Assembly: GCA_014529385.2 (NCBI GenBank)
Contig: CM043945.1
Location: 98,620,612 to 98,684,611, forward strand
Length of the DNA stretch: 64,000 nt
Direction: 5' to 3'
Origin: Adiantum capillus-veneris
Lineage: Eukaryota; Streptophyta; Polypodiopsida; Polypodiales; Pteridaceae
Part shown: in pieces, positions 10,017 through 21,740 of the stretch
Layout: each line of letters starts with the position of its first letter
How positions within the stretch are numbered: the stretch's first letter is position 1
Position numbers and translations under genes: made by a program
The notes under the pieces: generated by a model
What the model was told of the DNA's origin: nothing
Databases searched by the model: none
What the model saw: only the letters and a program-made list of their open reading frames with translations

Positions 10017-11330
10017 CTAGTCAGACGTCTCATCGCGTCCAAGCGGCGTATCTGTCGGATTCTGCAAAAAAAGACAATAAGACAGTTTTTAGTAAATATA
10101 AACATATAACGACATTTATAAAACAATACAAAAAATAAAAAAGAGTAAACCCTAATACTAACCATGCCGCCGCGAGAACTGAGAATGTCCATCAGGGCGT
10201 TTAAGCCCTTCCTGCCTGCGTACTCGCGCTCATACGGTGTGGGATCACGTCCTGTCATCGACCACTGTCAAAACATACAAAGATTTCATTATGTTAGAAC
10301 TAAAAAACTCATAAACCCTAAACTATCGAACATGCATAAAGAGCAATGTGAAAAGACTTACAAAATCAGCCTCAAATGATGCCCATCCACCGCTCCCCAA
10401 GTGGTGCGAGCTCCCTGCCTCTACTCGCGCTCTGGCTGCATCCTTTTGTTGCTTCCACTTGTCGGGATTCTCGCGCGCTGCTTTCTTCGCATTCTTCCAA
10501 TCTTCTTTGGCCAGCCAATCTGGCCTGTTCCACCCATTCTTGATTGCTTTTTGCACTTCGGAACGCTTGTGTTTGCAGTATTCGCGCATTCGAATCTTCA
10601 TCAGGTCTTCATTGAAGCGCTGATCCCGTGTTGGAACGGGAAACTCATCATGAAGTATGCTGATGACTCTGTTTTTTAAATCACTTGGTACTTCACTCCA
10701 TTTGTTTAATATATAGTGTCTAAACAGCTGAGAGCAAAGACCACGCATGCGCGAGATCACCTTCTTGCCGTCATCATCCATGATGATGCCGCCGATGATG
10801 TCGACGGAGTAAGGCAAGCCCTCTGGCCGGTGACGCGTGAACCTGGGTGTCCCGGCAGGGGTCTCTAGCGGCGTGTCGATGGGGGTACGAACGTCAGGTG
10901 TCTCCATCGGCGTCTGGGCGCCGAAGCAAGGAGTGTCGAGTGGGGTGGCTCCTGGCGGAGTAGGTAGAGGTGTGTAGCTTCTAGGAACAGTCAGCCGTGC
11001 AAAACCTGGCGTAGACGGCGATGCTGTGGCTGGTGTGGGGGCGGGCAAAGAAGGGGAGGGTAAAGAGCCTCGTCGAACACGAGGCGGTGTGGAGGCATCG
11101 GTGGCGGAATCCCCACAACAACCGCCACCGCCACCACTAGAGCGCCGGTGTCTAGACGAGTGTGACGCTCATCTCGTCGACGCCGAAGCTTCGGAGCGCG
11201 CCGAATGCTCCGAAAGAGAGGGAGATGCGGATGGTGTAGGAACGCGCGATGATGCGCCAGAGCGATGACGCTCCACGTACCACTGTCTCTGCTGCGGTGA
11301 CAAAGAAGAAAGAAACTCCTCATCATCCAT
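10017..11330 (-). pseudogene. CACTA-1 accessory (TNPA/Ptta-like) gene, three exons
   Basis: The reading frame starts with an ATG at 11328-11330 ('MDDEEFLSSLSPQQRQW'). Exon 1 runs to 10362 and ends after a 'GSGGWASFEADF' motif at a GTAAGT donor. Exon 2 is 10163-10264 and exon 3 is 10017-10061, all in phase with GT-AG introns. Exon 1 has a Pro/Thr-rich middle ('TPLDTP', 'TPIDTPLETP') and a basic helical part ('NRPDWLAKEDWKNAKKAAR'). That organisation resembles plant Ptta/En/Spm accessory proteins, thought to bind element ends. A TGA at 11169-11171 (CGA in the duplicate copy) interrupts exon 1, so this copy is broken. The same exon structure is seen in decayed form in CACTA-3. Confidence 0.75.
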
Positions 11331-11486
11331 ACCTGCATTAAACACACGAATATTTAAACTTAATATTGAATGAATAGAGTAGACAATGACGCAAAGACCA
11401 TTAAATACAATGACGTAATGACGCATATAAATACAATGACGCAATGAATCGAGTGATAGAAGAGGCAAGTCGAAAACTCAGAATTG

Positions 11487-12104
11487 GTCTCTAGCGGCGT
11501 GTCGATGGGGGTACGGACGTCAGGTGTCTCCACCGGCGTCTGGGCCCCGAAGCGAGGAGTGTCGAGTGGGGTGGCTCCTGGCGGAGTAGGTAGAGGTGTG
11601 TAGCTTCTAGGAACAGTCAGCCGTGCAAAACCTGGCGTAGACGGCGATGCTGTGGCTGGTGTGGGGGCGGGCAAAGAAGGGGAGGGTAAAGAGCCTCGTC
11701 GAACACGAGGCGGTGTGGAGGCATCGGTGGCGGAATCCTTACAACAACCGCCACCGCCACCACTAGAGCGCCGGTGTCTAGACGAGTGTGACGCTCGTCT
11801 CGTCGACGCCGAAGCTTCGGAGCGCGCCGAATGCTCCGAAAGAGAGGGAGATACGGATGGTGTAGGAACGCGCGATGATGCGCCAGAGAGATGACGCTCC
11901 ACGTACCACTGTCTCTGCTGCGGTGACAAAGAAGAAAGAAACTCCTCATCATCCATACCTGCATTAAACACACGAATATTTAAACTTAATATTGAATGAA
12001 TAGAGTAGACAATGACGCAAAGACCATTAAATACAATGACGTAATGACGCATATAAATACAATGATGCAATGAATCGAGTGATAGAAGAGGCAAGTCGAA
12101 AACA
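11487..12104 (-). repeat. Tandem duplicate of accessory exon 1 (626 bp offset)
   Basis: The block 10861-11478 recurs at 11487-12104 with a 626 bp offset and only a few differences. The duplicate ORF (ATG at 11954-11956) reads through the site that is TGA in the other copy, but it lacks the downstream exons and runs into junction sequence. The block includes 'TATTTAAACTTAATATTGAA' non-coding sequence upstream of the ATG, so the presumed promoter or intron was duplicated too. Confidence 0.85.
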
Positions 12105-12153
12105 GAGCTTTTACAGCACGGAGCAAAATTGTTCAAATACAATATTTGTGGCT

Positions 12154-15100
12154 TTAAGAGATCTCTCTCTCATCCTCGCATAACTCAGCATAACTTCCTA
12201 TATCTATATAGAGCTCTCCGTTTAAACACATATCCTCTGTTTCATTTTGTAGCTCCTCTGCATGCACCCCATATAGAGTAGTAGCATCTTGATGCTCGTC
12301 TGGCACCACCGCAGCGGCTTCTGATTGAGCATCTTCTCTAATCTCCTCCATTGATGTCGTTGTGATTGGCACATGGTAGCCTTCATACGTCCTTGCACTA
12401 CGAGGGGCTACCTCTATGACGTACCACCAGTTTGATGTAGACTTTGTAGGATGAAATACTACCTGCCAGAGCCACATAACTTACATGAGAGCTTTCAAGC
12501 ACATAACTTGTAAAAGGGGGATGTTAACTATTTATATACTTACTTGTTCACAATGCTCGGGTAGTACGAAAGTGTCTCTTAGGTCAGTCCATTTCTTAGT
12601 AGAATCCACCTCAAGAAAACCAGACTCTCCTCTACGCACAGTAGCGTTGCGACCCTCCATGATTATCTTGAACCATTGCACGTCGAATAAGTCGACAAAA
12701 AATCCTCTGTAATCGATCCTCAAAATCTCTTGCAGCGTGCCGAAGTAAGTGAGTTCCGCCACCACAGGATCTGCATCAGAGGAACGTCGTCGACTAGACT
12801 GTTCAAATTTTGCCATGATTCCACAATCTTGAGTAAAACGCTTTTTGTCGATTCGTTCCACCCTAAAATGTCGACCTTTACACCATGCTGCTGTGTATGA
12901 CTTATACTACAACGAACAAAGATTATGAGTGGCCGTTCAAACATTTATAAATAAAGTCACTTGCTAGTCGTACATTGCAAACTTACCTTGGTCGCGCAAC
13001 CCCGAGAGTACTCCCACTCTTCTTCAGTCACTTCGTCACCGCATTGTTGTGCGCTTTTCAATTGGTTGTGCAACCATCTTAAGCTCATGAAGGTTGGTAG
13101 GCTCTCCAGAACCGCTGGATAGTGCATCGGTGGTCGTCTTCTCCGTCTCCACTCGATTCGTGCCCTTTGTCGCTCTTGCTTTGCATCCTCATATTGTGAA
13201 ATCCACTTTTGCATCACTGGATTGTGAAGCATGCAAAATCGGTTGATTTTAGCCTCTAGATCTTCCGTCATCTTCTTCTCAACACCGAGATTGCACATGA
13301 CAATCCCAGATATGCGCTCATCATCTATGGTTCGCCATAGCGTGTCCCGGGATTTATCAAATCCGTCTAGCCGCTCTAAGAAGAACATCCATCTGGAATG
13401 AACTGTGCCAGCTATTTCCACCTCATCAACTATGTGAACAAGAAGATGCACCTGAATGGTTAGCATTGTAGTAGGAAAATGTTTCTCAAACATGCACACA
13501 AGCTCCGCAGCATTTAGTTTGGCGAATGGTATGGAGTCTACGTCGATCTCCTTTTGTGAGATCCATTGCACCAGCTTTGCAAGTTTGTAGATTGTGTTAC
13601 GGATGTCGAGAGACAAACATCCCTCAATGGCAACCGGTAAGATAAACTGTAAAGTATGTGTAGCAATGATATTAAAGTCCACATTTTATGCAATGATATT
13701 AAAGTCCACTATGAACGTACCTGACGCATTTTATGCCAATCGTGTGACTTCAAACCGGTAAGCTTTCCTTCTTTAGTAAAACACGTTCGGAGCGAGTGCA
13801 TTACGCCAGTGGGGGTCCGCAAAGATCGAATGGCCTCTTTTACTTTGCGTTCTTGGGCTCCTGTGAAAATCCATGGTGCTTTAGGGAGTTTTATCGATCC
13901 ATCAGACGCTGTTTGCGGCCAATATTGCTCCATACGATCCACATTTCTAAGGTCAACTCTGGCTCCCAAAGTATCTTTCTTGCCGGTCAAATGGTCCCAT
14001 AGTAGATTACCCACATTCTTGAATATGTGCATTGGATCGAGCAAGTGATTGATCACGAGTCGGGGCCAGTATGGTAACTCTTACCATAGAGATAGTCTCT
14101 TCATCCCTGGAGGCAATCCGTCATCGCACATCTCCTTCTGCTCTAACCATGCTTGTGTAGACATCCTTGGTGGCTCTCTTCCCAAAAAGCCGTCGCGTAA
14201 CACATGATTCTCTGGAAGATACGCTTGATGACCTTCGTAGATTTGCTTCTTCAGTGAGGGTGCCCTACGTGCATTCAGTCTAGGTCCACATGTGACACAT
14301 GCTCTGTATCCGCTTGTTTGAAGCCCTGCATGTATACACATGATAATAGATCAACTATGGGAAAAAACAAGATTTACAGTGTCTGAGTGAGGAGTGTCAA
14401 TAGATCACCTGAGCATTCTGTTAGCCCGGGATAGTCATGCATGGTCCACATTAGAATACCTCTGATCAAAGCATTCCGTCGTCCTGTGTGTCGGCTCATA
14501 TCCACCACCTCTATGCCAATCCACAATTGTTGTAGCTCTTCCAATAGTGGACGAAGATACACATCCATATTCCCCACTTTATATCGCCCTGGCACAATCA
14601 AGCTTAGCCATAGGTGCCCCTTCTTCGTAGTCAACCACGGGGGAATGTTGTAGTTGACGATGACAACGGGCCATACACTGTAAGATGTTGATCTTTGACC
14701 AAATGGATTTACGCCATCCATAGCCAGGCCTAAGCGCAAATTTCGAGCTTCCCTGGCAAAATCCGACCATGTTCCATCTATATGTTTCCAGGCTGCGCAA
14801 TCTGCAGGAATTCGTAGCACACCATCCGAAGATTTATTCTCCTCATGCCATGATGCTAGGGCGGCCATGGACTTACATTCGAAGAAATGCTTGATGCGAG
14901 GAAGAAAAGGAAAATGTCGCAAAACCTTTTGTGGAATTTTTGTCCCGTGGAGATCTACTCGATATCTTTCGGAATCACATTTCGGACACTTCTCCATGTC
15001 TGTGTATTCCCCTCTGAAAAGAATGCAGTCATTAGGACAAGCGTGGATAGAATTGTAATCCATCCCCAAGTTTCGCAAAATCTTTCTTGCTTCATCTCGG

Positions 15101-15777
15101 GAATTTGGCATCACATTGTCAGCTGGTAGTATGTGCTCTTTCAGCAATCTACACAACATAAAAATATGATACAGTCGTGTAAAAATCTATCAGATCATTA
15201 TACATTTAGAGTTCTATTAAAGTAAACTAATTGTAATAGATCACCTGAAAAGCGCTGTGATGCTAGTGTCACTCCATCCAAACTTTGCCTGCATGTTGAG
15301 AAGAACCAGGAGTGCTTTCAATCTAGACATACGTGCTCCATTATACAATGACGTATCGGCTTCACTTTTCATATCATCATAGATAAGCCTTTCTGAATCC
15401 ATGATCGTCTCGATCATTTCATCAATCTCGGGCTCAAACATTGCCTCGTTGGGAATGTGCTCTGCATGATCATCCCCCGAGCTGTCAGAGGCTACATCTT
15501 GTGGCCTCACATATGCTGCTTGACCAAAGCGCCTGCGAACACGTCTATTGGGTTGCAAGATTGCTGCTTGTTGGCCAGCGTCAGAGTCCGACGAGTTATA
15601 ATTGGCAACAACTCGATCTATAATAGATGGATCGAACTTGCCAAATTCGCGAACGTGCTGCAAAGAAACACGTCTTGTCCGTCGCACAGCATGCTTGCAT
15701 TGATTACAAGGACATAAGACCCTCGTTGAGAGATAGGTGTTTCGATTGGACGGTCCCACATCCTCGTCGCTACTCAT
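12154..15777 (-). pseudogene. CACTA-1 TNP2 transposase (degenerate)
   Basis: The ATG is at 15775-15777 ('MSSDEDVGPSNRNTYLS'). A C-x2-C metal-binding pair follows. An intron lies at 15149-15244, then the Transposase_21 (PF02992-like) core: 'CPKCDSERYR', 'LAMDGVNPFG', 'YSVWPVVIVNYNIPPWL' and 'MDVYLRPLLEELQQLW'. A second intron is at 14326-14408. The 'DPMHIFKNV' block comes next, then a DUF4218-like block ('FILPVAIEGCLS', 'KHFPTTMLTIQVHLLVHIV') and a DUF4216-like block ('DYRGFFVDLFDVQWF'). TNP2 cuts the element ends. Lesions: a TAA at 14078-14080 and an in-frame loss of about 35 codons near 13376 relative to CACTA-3. The exon map beyond 14 kb is approximate. Confidence 0.85.
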
Positions 15778-15839
15778 AATGAGGATAAAAAACTTATAAC
15801 CTGGACAACAAATTTAATATTCTATTGGCATTCTTCGTC

Positions 15840-15918
<79 letters not shown>
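15840..15918. repeat. (CT)n microsatellite in the CACTA-1 5' leader
   Basis: About 36 uninterrupted CT units lie just upstream of the TNP2 start. The equivalent place in CACTA-3 (28493-28520) has a shorter GA tract on the other strand. Confidence 0.95.
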
Positions 15919-15923
<5 letters not shown>

Positions 15924-15924
<1 letters not shown>

Positions 15925-16030
15925 ACATTCTCTAGTCATGTCCAATCCCCGCACACCTCGGTCTAGAGGTGCACGGAGATCAGAACCACCGGGTTATCAT
16001 CTCGTCTTTATTGGTCAATACCTATATTTG
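15924..16030 (-). promoter_or_regulatory. Conserved CACTA 5' leader block
   Basis: This block starts near 'TCACATTCTCTAGTCATG', contains the inverted repeat CACCTC-GGTCTA-GAGGTG and ends near 'CTCGTCTTTATTGGTCAAT'. It is shared with CACTA-3 (28388-28472) and occurs twice in the more diverged CACTA-2 (20668-20760 and 20918-20995). It lies 150-250 bp upstream of TNP2. It may be promoter, leader or protein-binding sequence; the role is inferred from conservation only. Confidence 0.5.
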
Positions 16031-16714
16031 TGGGTACAAGAAATCTACACACCCACGTCTACATGATACTGCATGTAGTGGACAAAATCCCTTTGCCTCT
16101 TCTCTAGCTGTAGCACTTCACTTCATCTTAACATCTTTTCACGGTAGATCTTTTCACTGTTTGTCTAACTCTAAACCCTAAACCGTAAGTAATTCTTGCG
16201 TGGACTCGATCTAACGTAAATAAGCGTAAATCTAAATAAACGTAAATCTAACTAAAAATAAAGCTAAATCTAATTTAACGTAAGTCTAATGACTAGAGGT
16301 TGTCTAGATGGTCATTGTGTCGGGGATGTAGTGACTCTTGCCGCCCTGAAGATCCACCTTCTTCCCTATCTTCTGAAGACATTTCACCAGTACTTTTGGA
16401 TCGACGGAGCCCACCATGAGTGAAGACAGCAATACCCTATATTCCATTGAGGGCTTTCTTCACCCGCTTCATGTAGGCATCGCAGTCTATGGAGACCTAA
16501 ATCTAATCTAATATAACGTAAATCTAAATCTAGCTTAAATAAACGTAAATCTAGTTAAAAATAAACCTAAATCTAATTTAATGTAAGTCTACATATAACC
16601 TAATCTTTAACGTCTTTTAAGATAGTTTCCTACGACGTTATAACTCTCTTCTTCTTGTGTGTGTACGCGTGTGTGGATGTGTGTGCCAATAAAAAGAGAT
16701 AAACGGTATAACCT

Positions 16715-16805
16715 TTCTATCACCCATGCCAAGTATGATAGATTGATTATGCCATTTCTCTCTTGAATAATAGGTCTTCAGTTCAACTCCTCGTCGGTTA
16801 GATCT
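16715..16805 (+). other. tRNA-like A/B-box unit in CACTA-1
   Basis: This is a single copy of the tRNA-like unit found as an array in CACTA-3. It has an A-box-like 'TGATAGATTGATTATG' and a B-box-like GTTCAACTCC about 34 bp later, followed by 'TCGTCGG'. It points out of the element's 5' end relative to the genes. It cannot fold as a proper tRNA, so it is more likely a SINE-derived relic. Confidence 0.5.
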
Positions 16806-16859
16806 TTAGGTCTTTTAATTTTAATTAGTTTCCTACGACGTTAAATTAGTTTCTCTCTC

Positions 16860-17239
16860 TTTCTCTTTCAATGTGTGTGCTTTTTTTTGGATCGTATGCA
16901 TGTTTTCTCTCTCTTTTCCTCTCTCAATGTGTGCGTTTTTTGTTTATGCATGTTCTCTCTCTCTTTTCCTCTCTCAATGCGTGCGTTTTTTGTTTATGCA
17001 TGCTCTCTCTCTCTCTTTCTCTCTCAATGTGTGTGCATTCTTTGTTTATGTATGTGTGTGTGCGTTTTTGTTTTTGTTTGTACTCTCTCACTCTCTCTCT
17101 CTCTCACACACACACACACAAAACACTGTGTGTGTGTGTGTATGTGTGTGTGTGAGAGAGAAAGAGAGGGAGAGAGAAAGAGGGGAAGGGAACATGAGAA
17201 TGAGGAGAGGGAAGGAGCATACCTGGCTCTCCTTCCTCT

Positions 17240-17301
<62 letters not shown>

Positions 17302-17335
17302 AGAAGAAAAAGAGAGAGAAAGAGAGAGAGTGAGG
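16860..17335. repeat. Compound CT/GT microsatellites near the CACTA-1 5' end
   Basis: Three roughly 60 bp units ('CTCTCAATG-GTG-GTTTTTTGTTTATGCATG') are followed by CA/GT tracts and an uninterrupted (GT)n of about 27 units at 17244-17300. Open frames across it are artefacts of the repeat. Confidence 0.9.
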
Positions 17336-17689
17336 GAGAGCGTTACCTGCTCTTTGCTTGAGGGAGTCGAAAAACTCAGATCTGAGATCGGAGTTTTTGG
17401 GCGCGCTCGGTTATTTTTTTTACCCCAGCCGGCGTCGCTATGAGCGTCGCAAATTTATTTGTAAATTTGCGATGCTCATAGCGACGCCGGGAAATTTTTT
17501 TTTGAGCGTCGCTGTGTGAGCGTCGCTAATATGAAGAACCTCTTGTAGTGTTTACAGAAGAAACGCTTAATCAATACACATAACAATTAAACAAATCACC
17601 AACACAAATGTATGAATCTAAACTGTATTGTAGACTAATAAAAGAGTTTTAAAAAAGAGTTCATAGCAAAAATCATTAGTTAATCTCTC

Positions 17690-20400
17690 ATCTTCTATGA
17701 GATCTGATGCACCAAAGATGTCTATCTCAATCTATACTTCTGCATCTTCATCATCAAACCCTACTTCTTCGTTGCTCTCTGCATCAGCTTCAGTATTTGA
17801 CACTTCATCTCTAGGTTCAGACATATGCTCACCACTAATCTCCAGCTCAAAATCCAAACTTATATCATCTGTCGTTCGCCCTCCACTTTGTTCATGAATC
17901 ACCTCTTCGACCTCAACGTCCAATCCTTCACACACTTGCTTGCTCCATGGAGCAACTTGAACAACATAGATCCAGTGTGGTTAGATAGATCATTTGCATC
18001 ATTTTCTCTCCACAGTGGATCTAGTGTGAATACAATTTGTTCACAATGCTCTGGAAGTACGAATGTATCCCGCGCATTTATCCACACCCGCCTAGAGTTC
18101 ACTTGAATCAATCTACTCTTGTCTTTGCGCACAGTTGCATTAGGGCCGCAGGTAATAACTTTGAACCACTTGACATCAAAGATAAAAATATATCAAACTT
18201 TCTAAAGATGATCTTCAAGATGTCTTGGATGTAGCCAAAGTATTCAAGTTGTCCAGTTTCTGTGTTCTCATCTGTGGCACTACTCCTACTTTCTTGGACA
18301 AAGCTTGCCCTAACACCACTGTCAAAAGTGACCCTTTGTTCGTCGATCCGTTGCACTCTGAAGTGTTTCCCATGTGACTACAAAGCTCCATATTTGTGAC
18401 ACTGCAGCCACAAAACTGAAATAAACTTAAAGTTATTAAAGTAATGTTATGATGTGGAGCTCAAAAAGGAAGTTGTGAAAATATACATGCCAATCGAAAC
18501 CCCTTGACATCTCCTATTCCTCTTCAAAAATCAACACTCCATTCCTCTTTGCCTCTGAGATTGTCGCATCTAACCACCACCTTGCTACATCGATGCTATC
18601 TTCTCTTATCTCTTTTGAACTAATCTAGCGTACCAATCACTGATTTTGTAGATTTTTCTTCTAATGTCCTCTGTCAAACAATCCTTTATGGCAAGTGGTA
18701 AGATAAATTGTAAAAAATTGTGCCAATCATGGGACTTAAGACCACTTAGATTGTCATCTCTTGTAAAAGCCATTTTCAAACATCGCATGCACCCAGTGGG
18801 AGTCTTGAATGAAGATATAGACTTCTTCACTTGTTGCTCTTGTGTACAAATCAAAACCCATGGTCCTTTTGGTATAGAAAACTTTCCATTGGGTTTAAGT
18901 CAAGGCCACATCTCTGGCATTCAACCCATAGCCTGTAGGTCATCTCTTTGGGCCTTTCTCTCCCTTTCTTCAGTGATAGTTTTCCATATGATCTCCCCCA
19001 CATTCTTGAAGATGTGGATTGGGTAGAGCAAATGATCAACCAGTAGGTCACTCCAGTACGAGAGTTTATGGAAAATAGAAAATCTTTTCATTCCAAGTGG
19101 CATCCAATCTCCCATGCTCCTCGTAAACTGTCTTGCTCAAATGTTCAAAGCGACGGAAGCCAAGTCGAGGACCACATTTTTGACATGCATGCTTGCCCAA
19201 GTAACTCAAGCGTGAAACATCACAAAATTAAAATATAAAAGCGTTGGCATAGCCATGAATAACATGTGTGTGAGGGTTTCAAAGGCACTTACCTGAGCAC
19301 TTACCAAAGCCTCTCCAATCATGCATGGTCCACATGAGAATACCTTGCACATGTACATTTCATCGTCCGATTGGTTGGGACATATTAACCACATCGATTC
19401 CTGTCCACAAGATTTGGATCTCTTCTATAAGTGGTGCAAGATAGACATCCATGTTCTTTGCTTTGTACTTTCCTAGGATGATTAGTGACAACAACGCATG
19501 GCCCTTCTTGATAGCTAGCCATGGTGGAAGATTATCATTAAACAGACTAATAGGCCACGTGCTCCATAACGAACTCCATAATCCGAATGGGTTTACTCAG
19601 TCCATTGCCAGACCAAAGCGGATACATCGAGGCTCGTTCTTAAATGTAGGCCAACTTTTCTCTATGTGCTTCCATGCACGAGAGTTAGTAGATACCCAGC
19701 CTTAGAAGATTGTTCTCAGCTTTCACCTTATTTATATAATCCTTTGCTGTGGTTGCCTTCAAAACTCCTTTTGTGTTACAACCCAATTGCCTAGCTAAAG
19801 TGGTCAATTGTGACGCCTTCATGCTTTCAATGGGTGTACGCTCCCAAATTAGTAAGAAGCTTTTTAGCGGGGCTGGACGGATAGGGGACATGTGATTCCC
19901 TTCTAGCAAGATTTTCTCATTGAGCAACTTGTCGTTACATGAACAAGTCAGTCCCTTGATCACATTATTGAATTGTAATTTGCACTTTATCATGCTTAGG
20001 ATACAATGTATTTACCTAAAAAGTTCTGTGACTGAGGCGTCAGACCACCCATGAGCAGACTGCAAATTAAGCATTGCCAATGCAACATGGAGAACTGAGA
20101 TTTTTGCACCATTGTATAGCGGCATGCGTGCAAGAGTTTGCATCATCTCGGCCTCTTTATCATTGCTACATGCCGTCGATATGAACGGGATTTGGTTCGT
20201 AGTATTGCATTGAATGTTGTCGTCTTATATGTTTTCAATGATGGAATCCATGTCAAAGAACGCATCGAACATGTGCTCCATCTCTACTTCTTGAAATGCC
20301 ACATCAGATATTGGTTGGGAGGACTTAGTCGATGGCTGTTCGTTTGAAAATCGTCTTCTCTGGGATGAAGTTGGAGCAATATCTACTTTCGGATTTTGGA
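17690..20400 (-). pseudogene. CACTA-2 TNP2 transposase remnant
   Basis: This is a second, diverged TNP2 on the minus strand in many frames. Recognisable parts, in order, are the metal-binding and core region (20.4-19.2 kb), 'PIHIFKNVGEIIW' near 18990, 'KTPTGCMRCLKMAFTRDDNL' and 'GLKSHDWHNFLQFILPLAIK' near 18700-18820, 'YFGYIQDILK' near 18230 and 'RDTFVLPEHCEQI' near 18060. Each matches CACTA-1 TNP2 at the same place but at clearly lower identity. It has many frameshifts and stops and large parts are missing, so it cannot make transposase. Confidence 0.8.
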
Positions 20401-20667
20401 GCAATATCTACTTTGGGAGTTTGATCTATTGTCTTTGGACCATGAGATCAATAACGCAGGTCTTGTAGTTGCTCTATCGAAAAGAGACCGTGATTGCATA
20501 TGTGCTGGTTGCATTTTTTTTTTTTCCAAAAGATCTAATGCTTGCAATGCGCACAAGGACAAACCATCCTATCGTCCATACTTTATCTACCAATGATGCA
20601 ACAAATAATTAAAATACTCTAGTTGTTATAACTACATACTACTAACTACATGACAATACATGACAAC

Positions 20668-20995
20668 CTCACATTCTCTAGCCACGCCCGATCCCCACAC
20701 ACCTCAGTCTGAGCTGCACGAAGATTAGAACCACATGGTAATAATCTCGTCTTTATTGGTTAATTACTATGCATTAAGGTTGTTGACGTTTGTGTGCGCT
20801 TTTGAAGTTTGATTGCATTATTTTACTTTTTTTATCAATTTCCTTTTGCATTTTGAAGTACAGAAGGTGCTTTTGAAATTCGATTGCATTTTTTCAACTA
20901 TTTGCCGCTAGCTGTAACAACCTCACATTCTCTAGCCATGCCCGATCCCTGCACACCTCGGTCTAGAGGTAGAGGGAGGTTAGGACCACATGGTC
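20668..20995 (-). promoter_or_regulatory. Conserved CACTA 5' leader block, two copies in CACTA-2
   Basis: Two copies (20668-20760 and 20918-20995) of the block described at 15924 are separated by about 160 bp. Shared words include 'CCTCACATTCTCTAGCCA', 'CCCGATCCC' and 'ACCACATGGT'. That this block survives in an otherwise much-diverged element suggests a constrained role, or a more recent gene-conversion history. Confidence 0.5.
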
Positions 20996-21059
20996 AATGA
21001 CTATATATTAGTGTTTTGAAGTGTTTGTGCGCTTTTAAAGTCCAATTACGCCAGTGCTT

Positions 21060-21225
21060 TTCAAACCTATAACCTAAACCTAACCTATAACCCATAACCT
21101 AACTTAACCTAGCCTAGCCTAACATAACCTATAACCTATAACCTATAACCTATAACCTATAACCTAAACCTAACCTATAACCCATAACCTAACTTAGCCT
21201 AGCCTAACCTAACATAACCTATTAA
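21060..21225. repeat. (CCTATAA)n / CCTAACC minisatellite near the CACTA-2 5' end
   Basis: Two related arrays of CCTATAA, CCTAAAC and TAGCCTAGCC words are repeated head to tail with a period of about 100-118 bp. It resembles a degenerate telomere-like repeat but is not TTTAGGG. A short AAACCCTAAACCCTA occurs at about 21318. Confidence 0.75.
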
Positions 21226-21740
21226 AATTTTGAGCACTCACATGCAGCCTATTTGAGCAATAAAGATTCTTGTAAACATCCTTGAACCCGCAAAAATGCA
21301 CACACACACTATGTGTTAAACCCTAAACCCTACCTACAAGCAAACTTGAAAAGAATCTTACCTTGGTGCTAGAGAGTAGTCCACAAGCAAGATTTTCACC
21401 TCGGGCAAGTTGTTAGGCACCAGATCTGCAGTAGGTGAGGAGGAGGAGAGCAAGATAAGAGGCACAAAAACTAGGGAAATGCGTAGGGAAAGACCCACGG
21501 GTTTGTTTTTGTAGGGTCCATCGGTACAGGCATCGGTCGAGGCGTTGGAAAACTCATCTATACAGGCATCAAAAGAGACATCGGTATATGTGCGGAAAGA
21601 GACATCGATATCTGCGTTAAAAATTCAAAAATGAAAATTTTAAAATAATTCATCTCCCTCCATACTTACCTACACATATATCAACTCCGGCCATTAACAT
21701 CGGTAATTTGGCACCGGAATTTAAGCGACCTCTTGTACTG

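Larger units (their letters stand above)
9380..17550 (-). mobile_element. CACTA-1, En/Spm-type transposon
   Basis: This 8,171 bp element is bounded by perfect CACTACAAGAGGTT inverted termini. A TTT target duplication flanks it (9377-9379 and 17551-17553). It lies inside CACTA-2. Its left end holds a dense array of GCGTCGCTATAG-type motifs. Its genes run leftward: TNP2 (15777 to about 12160), then an accessory gene (11330 to 10017, with its first exon duplicated). The same family as CACTA-3 is evident from near-identical ends and coding sequence. TNP2 has a stop and a deletion, so the element is probably non-autonomous. Confidence 0.93.
8316..21740 (-). mobile_element. CACTA-2, En/Spm-type transposon (interrupted by CACTA-1)
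   Basis: The termini are CACTACAACACGTCAC at 8316 and, on the other strand, CAGTACAAGAGGTCGC ending at 21740. Their subterminal sequence also aligns ('TAAA' and 'CGGTGC'). The flanking target duplication is TTG (8313-8315 and 21741-21743), the 3 bp expected of CACTA elements. Without the nested CACTA-1 it is about 5.25 kb. Coding runs on the minus strand: a TNP2 remnant at 17.7-20.4 kb and an accessory ORF at 8.9-9.35 kb. It is older and more diverged than CACTA-1 and CACTA-3. It sits in the RNase H of copia-B. Confidence 0.88.

Noticed and set aside
16715-16805. Functional tRNA gene
   Set aside because: A- and B-box words fit, but the acceptor and T stems do not pair, so it is treated as a tRNA-like relic only.
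16871-17443. Overlapping frames rich in Cys-Val and Ser-Leu
   Set aside because: They are products of GT and CT microsatellites at a CACTA end.
21310-21335. Telomere repeat AAACCCTAAACCCTA
   Set aside because: Only two units; common by chance and in plant 5' leaders, so not an interstitial telomere.
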